Below, piece after piece: positions 1 to 8,225 of a DNA stretch of 64,000 nucleotides. Source of the DNA: Maritimibacter harenae (GTDB lineage: Bacteria > Pseudomonadota > Alphaproteobacteria > Rhodobacterales > Rhodobacteraceae). The stretch covers positions 68,489 to 132,488 of the forward strand of contig NZ_WTUX01000002.1 of assembly GCF_009882975.1 (NCBI RefSeq), read 5' to 3'. Below the pieces are notes generated by a model. That model saw only the letters and a list, made by a program, of their open reading frames with translations, made no database searches and was not told the DNA's origin. The translations under genes and the position numbers were made by a program. The first letter of the stretch is position 1. Each line of letters opens with the position of its first letter.

Positions 1-839
1 CGCAGGTGGCCGAAAGCACCGCGGCCCTGATGCGCGACTGCGATGTGGTGATCACCTGCCTGCCGTCGCCCGCGGCCTCCGCCGCCGTGATGAACGAAAT
101 GCTGCCCGAGGTGCGCCCGGGCAAGATCTGGCTCGAGATGTCGACCACGGACGAAGCCGAGATCCGGCGCCTTGCCGCGCTGGTCGAGGAGAAGGGCGGC
201 ACCGCCGTCGACTGCCCCGTCTCCGGCGGCTGCCACCGGGCCGACACGGGCAACATCTCGATCTTCGCGGGCTGTGACCGCGCGACCTTCGAGCAGGTCC
301 TGCCGCTCCTGACCCGCCTGGGACGCCGCGTGCTGCATACCGGGCCCGTCGGCACCGCGTCGACGCTGAAGGTGATGACCAACTACCTCGCCACGGCGAA
401 CCTTCTGACCTGCTGCGAGGCGCTGGTGACGATGAAGGCCGCGGGCATGGACCTGGCCACCACCTACGAGGCGATGAAGATCTCCTCGGGCACGAGCTTC
501 GTGCACGAGACGGAGAGCCAGCTCATCCTCAACGGCTCGCGCGACGTGAGCTTCACGATGGACCTGATCCTGAAGGACATCGGCCTGTTCCAGGAGATCG
601 CCGAGCGCAACGACGTGCCGCTGGAACTGTCACCGATGGTCATCGACATCATGAAGGACGGCCAGAAGCGGTACGGCGAGCGCGCCAACACGGACGACAT
701 CATCCGCCGGCTCGAGGAGGCCACGGGGCTGTCGATCCTGGCCGATGGCTTCCCGGCCGAGCTGGTCGACGACGAGCCGGAAGAACCGGGCTACGAAGTC
801 TTTCCACCGGGGGCCGAGCGTCCCGTCGCCGCGGAGTGA
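1..839 (+). CDS. 3-hydroxyisobutyrate dehydrogenase-family oxidoreductase (5' end cut by window)
   Basis: NAD(P)-dependent beta-hydroxyacid dehydrogenase of the HIBADH / tartronate semialdehyde reductase family. The frame is open to the left edge, so the N-terminal Rossmann GxGxxG loop lies outside the window; what is visible begins in the second half of that domain (CDVVITCLPS). The substrate-binding motif DCPVSGG and the catalytic-helix motif GTASTLKVMTN, with the conserved Lys and Asn, are both present. The C-terminus is longer than usual for the family, ending in an acidic and proline-rich tail. It is followed within a few bases by a class II aldolase-like gene and then by a 2-oxoglutarate dioxygenase, so it probably oxidises or reduces a hydroxyacid intermediate of the same pathway. 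The substrate cannot be read from the sequence. The first GTG inside the window is not the real start. Confidence 0.85.
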   Translation, partial: QVAESTAALMRDCDVVITCLPSPAASAAVMNEMLPEVRPGKIWLEMSTTDEAEIRRLAALVEEKGGTAVDCPVSGGCHRADTGNISIFAGCDRATFEQVLPLLTRLGRRVLHTGPVGTASTLKVMTNYLATANLLTCCEALVTMKAAGMDLATTYEAMKISSGTSFVHETESQLILNGSRDVSFTMDLILKDIGLFQEIAERNDVPLELSPMVIDIMKDGQKRYGERANTDDIIRRLEEATGLSILADGFPAELVDDEPEEPGYEVFPPGAERPVAAE

Positions 840-844
840 GTGCC

Positions 845-1597
845 ATGAGTTTCGACGACCGGCAGAACATGACCCACTGGGAGGCGCGCACGGACCTGGC
901 GGCCGCCTTCCGCTGGACCGCGCGCCTGAACATGCACGAAGCGGTGGCAAACCACTTCAGCCTCGCGGTCAACGAGGACGGCACGCAGTTTCTCATCAAC
1001 CCGAACCAGGCGCATTTCTCGCGCATCCGCGCATCGGAGCTCTTGTTGCTCGATGCCAACGACCCCGAGGCGCTCGACCGGCCCGACGCGCCGGACCCGA
1101 CGGCCTGGGGGCTTCACGGCTCGATCCACCGGCGCTGCCCGCACGCGCGCTGCGTGATGCATGCCCATTCGATCTTCGCGACCGTGCTTGCCTCGCTCGC
1201 CGACAGCACGCTGCCGCCGATCGACCAGAACACGGCGACCTTCTTCAACCGCGTGGTGATCGACGAGAGTTTCGGGGGGCTGGCCTTCGAGGAAGAGGGA
1301 GAGCGCTGCGCCGCGATGCTCTGCGACCCGGCCAAGAAGGTCATGGTCATGGGCAATCACGGCGTGCTCGTGCTGGGCGACAGCGTCGCCGATGCGTTCA
1401 ACCGGCTCTACTACTTCGAGCGCGCGGCCGAGACCTATGTCCGCGCGCTCCAGACCGGCCAGCCCTTGCGGGTGATCCCGGACGACATCGCCGAGAAGAC
1501 CGCGCGCGAGCTCGAGGATTACCCGGGGCAGGCCGAGGCCCACCTGGCCGCGATCCGCCGCATCCTCGACCACGAAGCTTCCGATTACGCCACCTGA
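845..1597 (+). CDS. class II aldolase/adducin-domain protein
   Basis: A 250-residue protein with the class II aldolase/adducin fold. The His pair of the metal site is in VMHAHS and the third His in GNHGVL. In classical sugar-phosphate aldolases a Glu sits in a PSSE motif just before these; here the matching stretch reads PTAWGLH, so the usual catalytic Glu appears to be missing. The protein may therefore be a decarboxylase, a different lyase or non-catalytic. ATG at 845 is preferred over the in-frame GTG at 836 because a GGAGTGAG stretch sits just upstream; the GTG overlaps the stop of the preceding gene. It lies between a beta-hydroxyacid dehydrogenase and a gamma-butyrobetaine hydroxylase-like gene in one tight operon. 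Confidence 0.85.
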   Translation: MSFDDRQNMTHWEARTDLAAAFRWTARLNMHEAVANHFSLAVNEDGTQFLINPNQAHFSRIRASELLLLDANDPEALDRPDAPDPTAWGLHGSIHRRCPHARCVMHAHSIFATVLASLADSTLPPIDQNTATFFNRVVIDESFGGLAFEEEGERCAAMLCDPAKKVMVMGNHGVLVLGDSVADAFNRLYYFERAAETYVRALQTGQPLRVIPDDIAEKTARELEDYPGQAEAHLAAIRRILDHEASDYAT

Positions 1598-1619
1598 TCT
1601 TCCGCCACGGAGCGAGACC

Positions 1620-2765
1620 ATGACCCAGATCACCCTGACCGATACCGGCATGACCGTGCCGCTCGCGGCCGGCGAGACCTATTTCAACTATTGCTGGCTG
1701 CGCGACGCGTGCCCCAGCTGCATCGATCCGCAGACCCGCGAACGCATCTTCGACGTGGCCTCGCTCCCCGCGCTGCCGCGCGCCGGATCCGCGCGGATCG
1801 AGGGCGACGAGCTGGTCGTCGACTGGCAGACGGAACCGCAGGTCAGCCGCATTCCCCTGGCGCTGCTCGAGACCTTCGCCGCGCGCGGCCGCGCCGAGGA
1901 CCCCGCCGACGTGCCACGCACCCTTTGGCATGGCGGCCATGCCCCTGACTTCCTGCGCGTTTCGCAGGAGGCCGTTCAGAACGACCCCGGGGCCCGGGCG
2001 CAGCTGACGCGCGCCCTGATCGCGGACGGGATCGCCATCGTCACCGGCATGGACCCGGACGAGGGCAGCCTGCCACGCCTGGTCGAAGCCATCGGGCCGA
2101 TCACGCCCTCGGCCGAGGGGCTCTTCTTTGACGTGCGGGTCGAGATCGCGCCGACCAACCTGGCGTTCACCGCCGGGCCGCTGGAAATGCACACGGACCT
2201 GCCGGGCGAAGAGGCCGCGCCTGGTGTCCAGTTCCTCCATTGCCTCGAGAACACGGTCGAGGGCGGCCAATCGCTGTTCCTGGACGGCGCTGCCGTGGCC
2301 GAGGCGTTGCGCGAGGAGGACCCCGAGGCGTTCCGGCTGCTCGCCGACAACAAGATCCCGTTCTTCTATCGCCACGATGACTGGGATTACCGCGCCCATC
2401 AGCGGGTGATCGAGACCGATCCGGAAGGCCGGGTGACGGGCGTGACCATCTCCCAGCACCTGCAGGACGCGATGGACCTGCCGCAGCATCTGCTCGACAG
2501 CTACTACCCGGCCTTCGTCAAGTTCCTGAAGATGATGCAGGAGGACCGCTTCGTCGTGCGCTTCCGGTCGGAGGCGGGCAATTGCGTGGTCTTCGACAAC
2601 CACCGCATCGTGCACGGGCGCGAGGGCTATGTCGCCGACAGCGGCAAACGCCACCTGCGGGGCTGCTACACGGACCGGGGCGCCCTGCGCAGCACCTACC
2701 GCGTGCTGGCAAAGCAGGGTCATACCGGGCTGGCGCGCGCGGCGGAGAGCCTGCAAAGCGCCTGA
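1620..2765 (+). CDS. gamma-butyrobetaine hydroxylase-like Fe(II)/2-oxoglutarate dioxygenase
   Basis: 381 residues with the two-part layout of gamma-butyrobetaine / trimethyllysine hydroxylases. An N-terminal DUF971-like domain (about 1-100) carries a Cys cluster, WLRDACPSC, that matches the zinc site of the family. A TauD/TfdA catalytic domain follows. The iron ligands are visible as H191-T-D193 and the distal H332 in NHRIVHGREGY, and the 2-oxoglutarate-binding Arg is probably in RHLRGCYTDR. The family hydroxylates trimethylammonium compounds, but roseobacter and rhizobial paralogues act on other substrates, so carnitine synthesis should not be assumed. It is the last gene of its operon and is followed by a strong hairpin. 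The good ATG lies 22 bp after the preceding stop. Confidence 0.85.
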   Translation: MTQITLTDTGMTVPLAAGETYFNYCWLRDACPSCIDPQTRERIFDVASLPALPRAGSARIEGDELVVDWQTEPQVSRIPLALLETFAARGRAEDPADVPRTLWHGGHAPDFLRVSQEAVQNDPGARAQLTRALIADGIAIVTGMDPDEGSLPRLVEAIGPITPSAEGLFFDVRVEIAPTNLAFTAGPLEMHTDLPGEEAAPGVQFLHCLENTVEGGQSLFLDGAAVAEALREEDPEAFRLLADNKIPFFYRHDDWDYRAHQRVIETDPEGRVTGVTISQHLQDAMDLPQHLLDSYYPAFVKFLKMMQEDRFVVRFRSEAGNCVVFDNHRIVHGREGYVADSGKRHLRGCYTDRGALRSTYRVLAKQGHTGLARAAESLQSA

Positions 2766-2773
2766 TCCCACGT

Positions 2774-2823
2774 AACATGAAGAAAGCCCTGCATCGCTTT
2801 GGGAATGCAGGGATTTTCATGTT
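2774..2823. terminator. bidirectional terminator between convergent operons
   Basis: Inverted repeat in the 76-bp gap between convergent genes. The inner arms CCCTGCAT (2787-2794) and ATGCAGGG (2805-2812) surround a 10-base loop. The outer arms AACATGAA (2774-2781) and TTCATGTT (2816-2823) extend the stem, with an A-run on one side and a T-run on the other. Transcription from either direction would therefore end in a hairpin plus U-rich segment. Confidence 0.8.
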
Positions 2824-2841
2824 CTTTGCGGGGCGCGTGCG

Positions 2842-4272
2842 TCAGGCCACGAAGGGCGCGCGCACCTTGATCTCCTGGTAGTCTTCCAGCCCGAAGACGC
2901 CGCCCTCGCGCCCGTTGCCGGACTTCTTGTAGCCGCCGAACGGCGAGCCATAGTCGGTGACGCGCCCGTTGATGGCGATGACGCCGGCGCGCAGGCGGTC
3001 GGCCACGCGGCGTGCGCGTGTTTCATCCCCCGTCTGCACGTAGGCGGCGAGGCCGTATTGCGTGTCGTTGGCGATCGCGATCGCCTCGTCCTCCGTGTCG
3101 AAGGGGATCATGACCAGCACCGGGCCGAAGATCTCCTCGCGCGCGATCTTCATGTCGTTGTGGACATCCGCGAAGATCGTGGGGCGCACGTACCAGCCCT
3201 GGTCGAACCCCTCGGGCTTGCCCGGGCCGCCGGCCAGGAGCGTCGCGCCCTCGTCGATGCCGGCACGGATCATCGCCTGCACGCGGTCATACTGGATCTC
3301 GTCGAAGAGCGGGCCGATGTGATCGCCTTCCTCGGTCGGGTCGCCCACCTTCTGGGCCTCGGCCGCCTGGCGGGCGAGCTCGAGCGCGCGGTCGTAGCAG
3401 GACCGTTCGACGAGCATGCGCGTGGGCGCATCGCAGGACTGGCCCGTGTTGTCGAAACACAGGGCGACGCTCTCGGCGATCCGGGTTTCGAGGTCGCAGT
3501 CGGCGAAGACGAGATTGGGCGACTTGCCCCCCAGTTCCAGCGTCACGCGCTTGATGCCCGGGGCGGCGGCGCGCGACACTTCGGTGCCCGCGCGCGTCGA
3601 TCCGGTGAACGAGACCATGTCCACGCCGGGGTGTGCGGAGATCGCGGCGCCCACGGTGGGCCCGTCGCCGTGGACGAGGTTGAAGACGCCGGCCGGGTAG
3701 CCCGCCTCGTGCACGATCTCGGCATAGATGTTGGCCGACAGCGGCGTGTGCTCGGACGGCTTCAGCACGCAGGTCGCGCCGGTGGCCAGCGCCGGGATCA
3801 CCTTGAGCGCGATCTGGTTGATCGGCCAGTTCCAGGGCGTGATCATCCCGACGACCCCGACCGGTTCGCGGGTCACGATGTCACCGTTCGACAGGATTTC
3901 CTCTTCGGCCTGCTCTTCCAGCGCCTCGATGAAGGCGACGAGGTGCCCGATGCCGCTTTCGGCCTGCACATCGTGGGCCATCGTGGCGGGCGCGCCCATC
4001 TCGGCAGTGATCGCGCGGGCAAGGTCGCCCTGGCGGCGGCGCGTGACCTCGAGCAGCTTGCGCAGAAGGGCGAGGCGCTCGTCCTTGCCGGTGCGCGAGA
4101 AGCTTTCGAAGGCCTCCCGGGCGGCAGTGACCGCGCGATCCACGTCCGTGGCGTTGCCCAGTGCCAGCGTGCCGATCCGGCTGTCGTCGGCCGGGTTCTT
4201 GATGGGCATGGTCTTCGTGCTGTCCGGCGTCACCCATGCGCCACCGATATAGAATGTGTCGAGCGTATGCAT
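2842..4272 (-). CDS. NAD(P)-dependent aldehyde dehydrogenase
   Basis: 476-residue aldehyde dehydrogenase superfamily protein. It shows the NAD-binding and proton-relay features ITPWNWP and SFTGSTRAG, the catalytic Glu motif ELGGKSPN, and the nucleophile in GQSCDAPTR. Length is normal for the family. The start is set at ATG 4272 (MHTLDTFYIGG), because upstream codons in the open frame have no family similarity and run into the neighbouring gene. It is the last gene of a three-gene minus-strand operon after a GMC oxidoreductase and an enolase-superfamily protein, with an 18-bp gap. In that setting a GMC enzyme could oxidise an alcohol to an aldehyde and this enzyme the aldehyde to an acid. The substrate is not identifiable. 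Confidence 0.9.
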   Translation of the reverse strand: MHTLDTFYIGGAWVTPDSTKTMPIKNPADDSRIGTLALGNATDVDRAVTAAREAFESFSRTGKDERLALLRKLLEVTRRRQGDLARAITAEMGAPATMAHDVQAESGIGHLVAFIEALEEQAEEEILSNGDIVTREPVGVVGMITPWNWPINQIALKVIPALATGATCVLKPSEHTPLSANIYAEIVHEAGYPAGVFNLVHGDGPTVGAAISAHPGVDMVSFTGSTRAGTEVSRAAAPGIKRVTLELGGKSPNLVFADCDLETRIAESVALCFDNTGQSCDAPTRMLVERSCYDRALELARQAAEAQKVGDPTEEGDHIGPLFDEIQYDRVQAMIRAGIDEGATLLAGGPGKPEGFDQGWYVRPTIFADVHNDMKIAREEIFGPVLVMIPFDTEDEAIAIANDTQYGLAAYVQTGDETRARRVADRLRAGVIAINGRVTDYGSPFGGYKKSGNGREGGVFGLEDYQEIKVRAPFVA

Positions 4273-4289
4273 CGCGGTCCTCTCGATCG

Positions 4290-5498
4290 TCAGGGGGTCA
4301 CCGGCTGCGTCGCCATCGTCAGGTGCAGCTCGGTATCGGTATAGGGCGATGCGGCGATGGCCGCGTCGTCGAGTTCCACGCCAAGACCGGGCGCGTCGGA
4401 GGGCACGACATGCCCGTCCTCCCACGTGATGCCGGTCTTCAGGCAGGACATGTAGGGGCCGTCGAACGTGCCGATGCTTTCGAGGATCAGGAAGTTCGGG
4501 CTGCAAGCGGCGACCTGGATGTTGGCCGCGGCGACCACGGGGCCGCAGTAGAGATGCGGCGCGATCTGGGCCGAGCGCGTTTCGGCCATCCCCGCGATCT
4601 TCTTGGCTTCCAGAAGACCGCCCACGCGGCCCAGGTTCATCTGCAGGATCGACGCGCCGCCCGCCTCCAGCAGGCGGGCGAATTCATGCTTGGTGCACAG
4701 CCGTTCGCCCGCGGCCACCGGGATCGAGGTGAAGCGCGCGACCTCGGCCATGTCGGCGGGGTTTTCCGGCGGGATCGGCTCTTCGAACCACAGCGGATCA
4801 TAGGGCTCGATCCGGCGTGCCATGCGTTTCGCCCCCGAGACCGTGAACTGCCCGTGCGTGCCGAACAGAAGGTCCGCACGGTCGCCCACCGCTTCGCGGA
4901 TGCGTTTGCAGAAGAGTTCCGAGCGGCTCAGGTCCGCCATGCGCGGCTGGTGGCCGTCATGGACGGAGAACGGCCCGGCCGGGTCGAATTTCACCGCCGT
5001 GAAGCCCTTGTCGACCATCTGCGCCGCGACCTCGGCGGCGAGGTCGGGATCGTCGTAGACGCTGGGCGCGCCCGGTTCGGGGTAGACGTCGCCCTCGGGC
5101 GGGTAGAGATAGGTGTAGCTGCGCAGGCGGTCATGCACCTTGCCGCCCAGCAACTGGTGGACCGGCTGGTCGGCGGCCTTGCCGATGATGTCCCAGCAGG
5201 CCATTTCGAGGCCGCTCAGCACGCCCATGACCGTGACGTCGGGCCGCTGCGTGAAACCCGCGCCGTAGCTCTGGCGCCACAGACGCTCGACGTGGTGCGG
5301 GTCGGCGCCCTCGAACTGGCGCGTGAACATGTCCACCGCCATCGCGGCGACCAGATCGGGGCCGAAGGTGGCATTGTAGATCTCGCCCACCCCGGTGATC
5401 CCGCAGGCCGTGGTGAGCCGGACGAAGATGAAGTAGCGCCCGCCGTGGCGGGGGGGCGGGTTGCCGAAGACGAAGGTTTCGATCCGGTCAAGGCGCAT
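4290..5498 (-). CDS. mandelate racemase/muconate lactonizing enzyme-family protein (enolase superfamily)
   Basis: 402 residues with an N-terminal capping domain and a C-terminal TIM barrel like D-galactonate dehydratase. Recognisable positions are K170-F-D172, H215, the WFEEP Glu pair near 239-240, E265 in AAGER and H315 in APH. In galactonate-type dehydratases the first metal ligand is an Asp two residues before the catalytic His. Here the segment is FGTHGQ, so Gly213 occupies the Asp position. The enzyme may use another metal ligand or a changed reaction; sugar-acid dehydratase is the nearest guess. ATG 5498 follows a GGAGGA ribosome-binding site, and the gene starts 11 bp inside the end of the GMC oxidoreductase gene, so the two are translationally linked. 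Confidence 0.85.
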   Translation of the reverse strand: MRLDRIETFVFGNPPPRHGGRYFIFVRLTTACGITGVGEIYNATFGPDLVAAMAVDMFTRQFEGADPHHVERLWRQSYGAGFTQRPDVTVMGVLSGLEMACWDIIGKAADQPVHQLLGGKVHDRLRSYTYLYPPEGDVYPEPGAPSVYDDPDLAAEVAAQMVDKGFTAVKFDPAGPFSVHDGHQPRMADLSRSELFCKRIREAVGDRADLLFGTHGQFTVSGAKRMARRIEPYDPLWFEEPIPPENPADMAEVARFTSIPVAAGERLCTKHEFARLLEAGGASILQMNLGRVGGLLEAKKIAGMAETRSAQIAPHLYCGPVVAAANIQVAACSPNFLILESIGTFDGPYMSCLKTGITWEDGHVVPSDAPGLGVELDDAAIAASPYTDTELHLTMATQPVTP

Positions 5499-7146
5499 GG
5501 GCGATCCTCCTGTCGTGGGTGCCGGTGGCGGCATCCTCAAGGATCATCTCGGCGGCGCGCGTTGCAAGCATCATGGTGGGCGCGTTCGTGTTGCCCGAGG
5601 TCACGGCCGGAAAGGCGGAGGCATCGACCACCCGCAGCCCCGCGACCCCGTGCACCTTCAGCCGCGCGTCCAGCACCGAGTCGTCCGGCCCGTGTCCCAT
5701 GCGGCAGGTCGACGTTGGGTGGAAGACCGTGGAGGCGCGCTCGCGGAAGTCCTGCATCAGCGTGTCCGGGTCCGCGATGTCCGGGGCAGGGACCAGCCGG
5801 CCTTCCGTGACCTCCGCCAGGGCCGGGGCGGCGGCCAGGCGGTCGATGATCGCCATTGCGCGGCGCGCACCCGCGCGGTCGTGCGCGGTCGTGAGCGAAT
5901 TGGCCCGGATCAGAGGTGCCTCGGACGGGTCGGCGGAGCGGATCGCGATCTCGCCCCGGCTCGTGGGGCGGCAGAGCTGCGCGCTGATGAGGTAGCCCGG
6001 CTCGCGGTCCAGCACCGGGCGACCGTCCGGACCGCTGCCGTAGGACATCGGGTTGCAGTAGATCTGCATGTCGGGGCGCGAGACACCCTCTTTGCTGCGC
6101 ACGTATCCACCGACCTGGTTGACCGGCACGCCCAGCGGCCCACGGCGCGCCAGCAGGTAGTGCGCGCCCGCAAGCAGCCGCGCCGGTCTGCGCCCGAGAA
6201 TGTTGTTCAGTGTCGGGGTCGTGGCCCGGAAAACGTGGGAAATGGCGAGGTGATCCTGAAGCCCGCGCCCGACCTCCGGAAGGTGGTGGCGGACATCCAG
6301 TCCGAGCCCGCGCAGAAGGCCCCCGTCGCCGATCCCGGATAGTTGTAGCAGTTTGGGCGAATTGACGGCCCCGGCGCTGAGGATCACCTCGCGCCCGGCC
6401 GTGACCTCGAAGCCCTCGCCCCCTTGGCGGCAGCGCAGACCCGTCGCCCGCTTGCCGTCGAACGTCACCCGCTCGACCAGGACGCCCGTCATCACGCGCA
6501 GGTTGGGACGGCGGCGCGCGGGGGCGAGGAAGGCATCCGCCGCCGACCAGCGCATCCCTCGGCTGACCGTGCTGCGGTAGTAGCCCACTGCTTCGCCCGT
6601 GGTGGTGCTGAGATCCTCGCAGCAGGCCCAGCCGCACGCCCGGGCGGCGGCGAGGAAGCGGGCGGAGAACGGGTTCATCTGGTCTTCGAGGTCGCTCACA
6701 CACACCGGCCCCGCGCCGCGTACGCGCGGCGTGCCGTCGCTCCCCCGCTCCAGGTGGCGTTCCATCGCCTCGAAGGCCGAGCGCACGTCACGCCACGCCC
6801 AGCCGGTCGCACCCGCGTCGCGCCAGCCGTCGAAATCCTCCGGCAGTCCGCGCATGTAGGTCATGGCGTTGATCGAGCTCGACCCGCCGATCACCCGACC
6901 GCGCGGCCAGTAGACCCGGCGCCCGTTCAGGCCCGCATCCGGCTCCGCGTGGTAGCTCCAGTTCAGGCGCGGGTTGGCGAAATTGACGCCGTAGCCGATC
7001 GGGACCTTGATCCAGAACCGCCTGTCGGACCCGCCGGCCTCGATCAGCAGGACGCGCGTGCGGCCGTCACGGGTCAGGCGTTCGGCCAGCGCGCAACCGG
7101 CCGATCCGGCCCCGACGACGATGTAGTCATAACTGGCGTCGCTCAT
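5488..7146 (-). CDS. GMC-family FAD oxidoreductase (choline dehydrogenase-like)
   Basis: 552 residues. The FAD-binding motif VVGAGSAGCALAERL lies near the N-terminus and is followed by the GMC signature region GRVIGGSSSINAM. The C-terminal catalytic segment has FHPTSTCRMG (His) and TSGNTNAPT (Asn). The family oxidises primary or secondary alcohols, choline being the best known. It is the first gene of the minus-strand operon and shares an 11-bp overlap with the enolase-superfamily gene. ATG 7146 (MSDASYDY) is chosen because the FAD motif follows at the normal distance; the upstream extension is low-complexity and crosses the divergent promoter. A LysR regulator is divergently transcribed and is the likely controller. 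Substrate unknown. Confidence 0.9.
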   Translation of the reverse strand: MSDASYDYIVVGAGSAGCALAERLTRDGRTRVLLIEAGGSDRRFWIKVPIGYGVNFANPRLNWSYHAEPDAGLNGRRVYWPRGRVIGGSSSINAMTYMRGLPEDFDGWRDAGATGWAWRDVRSAFEAMERHLERGSDGTPRVRGAGPVCVSDLEDQMNPFSARFLAAARACGWACCEDLSTTTGEAVGYYRSTVSRGMRWSAADAFLAPARRRPNLRVMTGVLVERVTFDGKRATGLRCRQGGEGFEVTAGREVILSAGAVNSPKLLQLSGIGDGGLLRGLGLDVRHHLPEVGRGLQDHLAISHVFRATTPTLNNILGRRPARLLAGAHYLLARRGPLGVPVNQVGGYVRSKEGVSRPDMQIYCNPMSYGSGPDGRPVLDREPGYLISAQLCRPTSRGEIAIRSADPSEAPLIRANSLTTAHDRAGARRAMAIIDRLAAAPALAEVTEGRLVPAPDIADPDTLMQDFRERASTVFHPTSTCRMGHGPDDSVLDARLKVHGVAGLRVVDASAFPAVTSGNTNAPTMMLATRAAEMILEDAATGTHDRRIAHAP

Positions 7147-7326
7147 CCCGCGCGTGGTCCTTCCGATACCCACCGTTTGTGGGCGCAAACGTCCCCGGGG
7201 CACAAACAACCGATGTTGCGCCACAGGGGTCGTTCATTTTGACGGTGGTGCCCTCCACATCGGCGCGACTGTCTGTATTCTGGGCGCAGTCCCGTTCACC
7301 CATCCGCGCAAGACCGAAGGTGCCCC
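7147..7326. promoter_or_regulatory. divergent promoter region with LysR-type box
   Basis: Control region between the GMC oxidoreductase operon (-) and a LysR gene (+). It contains an interrupted palindrome, GTTTG (7175-7179) and CAAAC (7186-7190). This includes a T-N11-A spacing typical of LysR recognition sites. Assignment to the adjacent LysR is inference from position. Confidence 0.5.
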
Positions 7327-8208
7327 ATGCGACTGCCTCACGTGACATGGCTCAGAGCGTTCGAAGCGGCGGCGCGCCACAGCAGCTTCTCGGATGCCGC
7401 GATGGAACTGGGGCTCACGCCGGCGGCGGTCAGCCAGCAGATCCGCCTTCTCGAGCAGCACCTGGGCACGCCCCTGTTTCGCAGGCTGCCGCGCGGCGTC
7501 GTTCTGACGGACATGGGGCAGGCCTACGCGCTGCCGGTGCGCAAGTCGTTCTCTGAGATGCAGGAGGCGACCGACGGGCTCTTCACCGTCGACCGCAAGC
7601 GCAAGATCCGCGTGCGCGCCTCGATCAGCTACGCAACGCTCGTGCTGGCGCCACGCCTGAAGGCCTTCCACGACCTTCACCCCGATATCGAGATCGCGCT
7701 CTCGACCGCCGTCTGGTCCGACAGGATGGATCACGAGACGATCGACGTCGACATCCGCTATGGCACCGGCCACTGGAACGAGGCCGACATCTGGAAGATC
7801 GGCGACGAGGTGGCGACGCTCGTGTGCCATCCCGATCACCTGCGGTCCTTCGGGCCCGAGCCGCGCATCCGCGACGTGCTTTCCGCGGGGGTCGTTCCCG
7901 TGCTCGGCTCCGAGATCGAGTGGCGGCGGCTGTCCGACCGGTTCGACCTGGACTGCCCGGAGCCGCCCGTCTGGCTGACCGCGGATTCCTCGTTGATCGC
8001 GCTTCAGTCGGTGTCGGCCGGGTTCGGCACGGCGCTGATCCACGAAAGCTTCTCGAAGGCGTTCCTGGACCGCGGGGACCTGGTATCGCCTTTCGCGTGC
8101 AGCTTGCCGATCCGGGAGGCCTATTACTTCGTGATGCGCGAGGGCTTGGGCCTGCGCGACGAGATCGAGGCGTTCCGCGCCTGGCTCCTGGACGACACGC
8201 CGCAATAG
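7327..8208 (+). CDS. LysR-family transcriptional regulator (GcvA-like)
   Basis: 293 residues. The N-terminal winged HTH runs LRAFEAAARHSSFSDAAMELGLTP and continues AAVSQQIRLLEQHLG; it is followed by the linker helix and a LysR substrate-binding domain. The opening MRLPHVTWLRAFEAAARH resembles the GcvA subgroup. It is transcribed away from the GMC oxidoreductase/enolase-superfamily/aldehyde dehydrogenase operon, with the shared 180-bp control region between. Such pairs usually respond to a substrate or intermediate of the divergent operon. The stop lies 17 bp from the convergent stop of a second LysR gene. Confidence 0.92.
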   Translation: MRLPHVTWLRAFEAAARHSSFSDAAMELGLTPAAVSQQIRLLEQHLGTPLFRRLPRGVVLTDMGQAYALPVRKSFSEMQEATDGLFTVDRKRKIRVRASISYATLVLAPRLKAFHDLHPDIEIALSTAVWSDRMDHETIDVDIRYGTGHWNEADIWKIGDEVATLVCHPDHLRSFGPEPRIRDVLSAGVVPVLGSEIEWRRLSDRFDLDCPEPPVWLTADSSLIALQSVSAGFGTALIHESFSKAFLDRGDLVSPFACSLPIREAYYFVMREGLGLRDEIEAFRAWLLDDTPQ

Positions 8209-8225
8209 GCCCGTCCGCATCCGGC

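Noticed and set aside
1-7146. Carnitine or choline catabolic cluster
   Set aside because: The dioxygenase and GMC enzyme families include such members, but no carnitine dehydrogenase, betaine demethylase or matching transporter is present, and the other genes do not fit.
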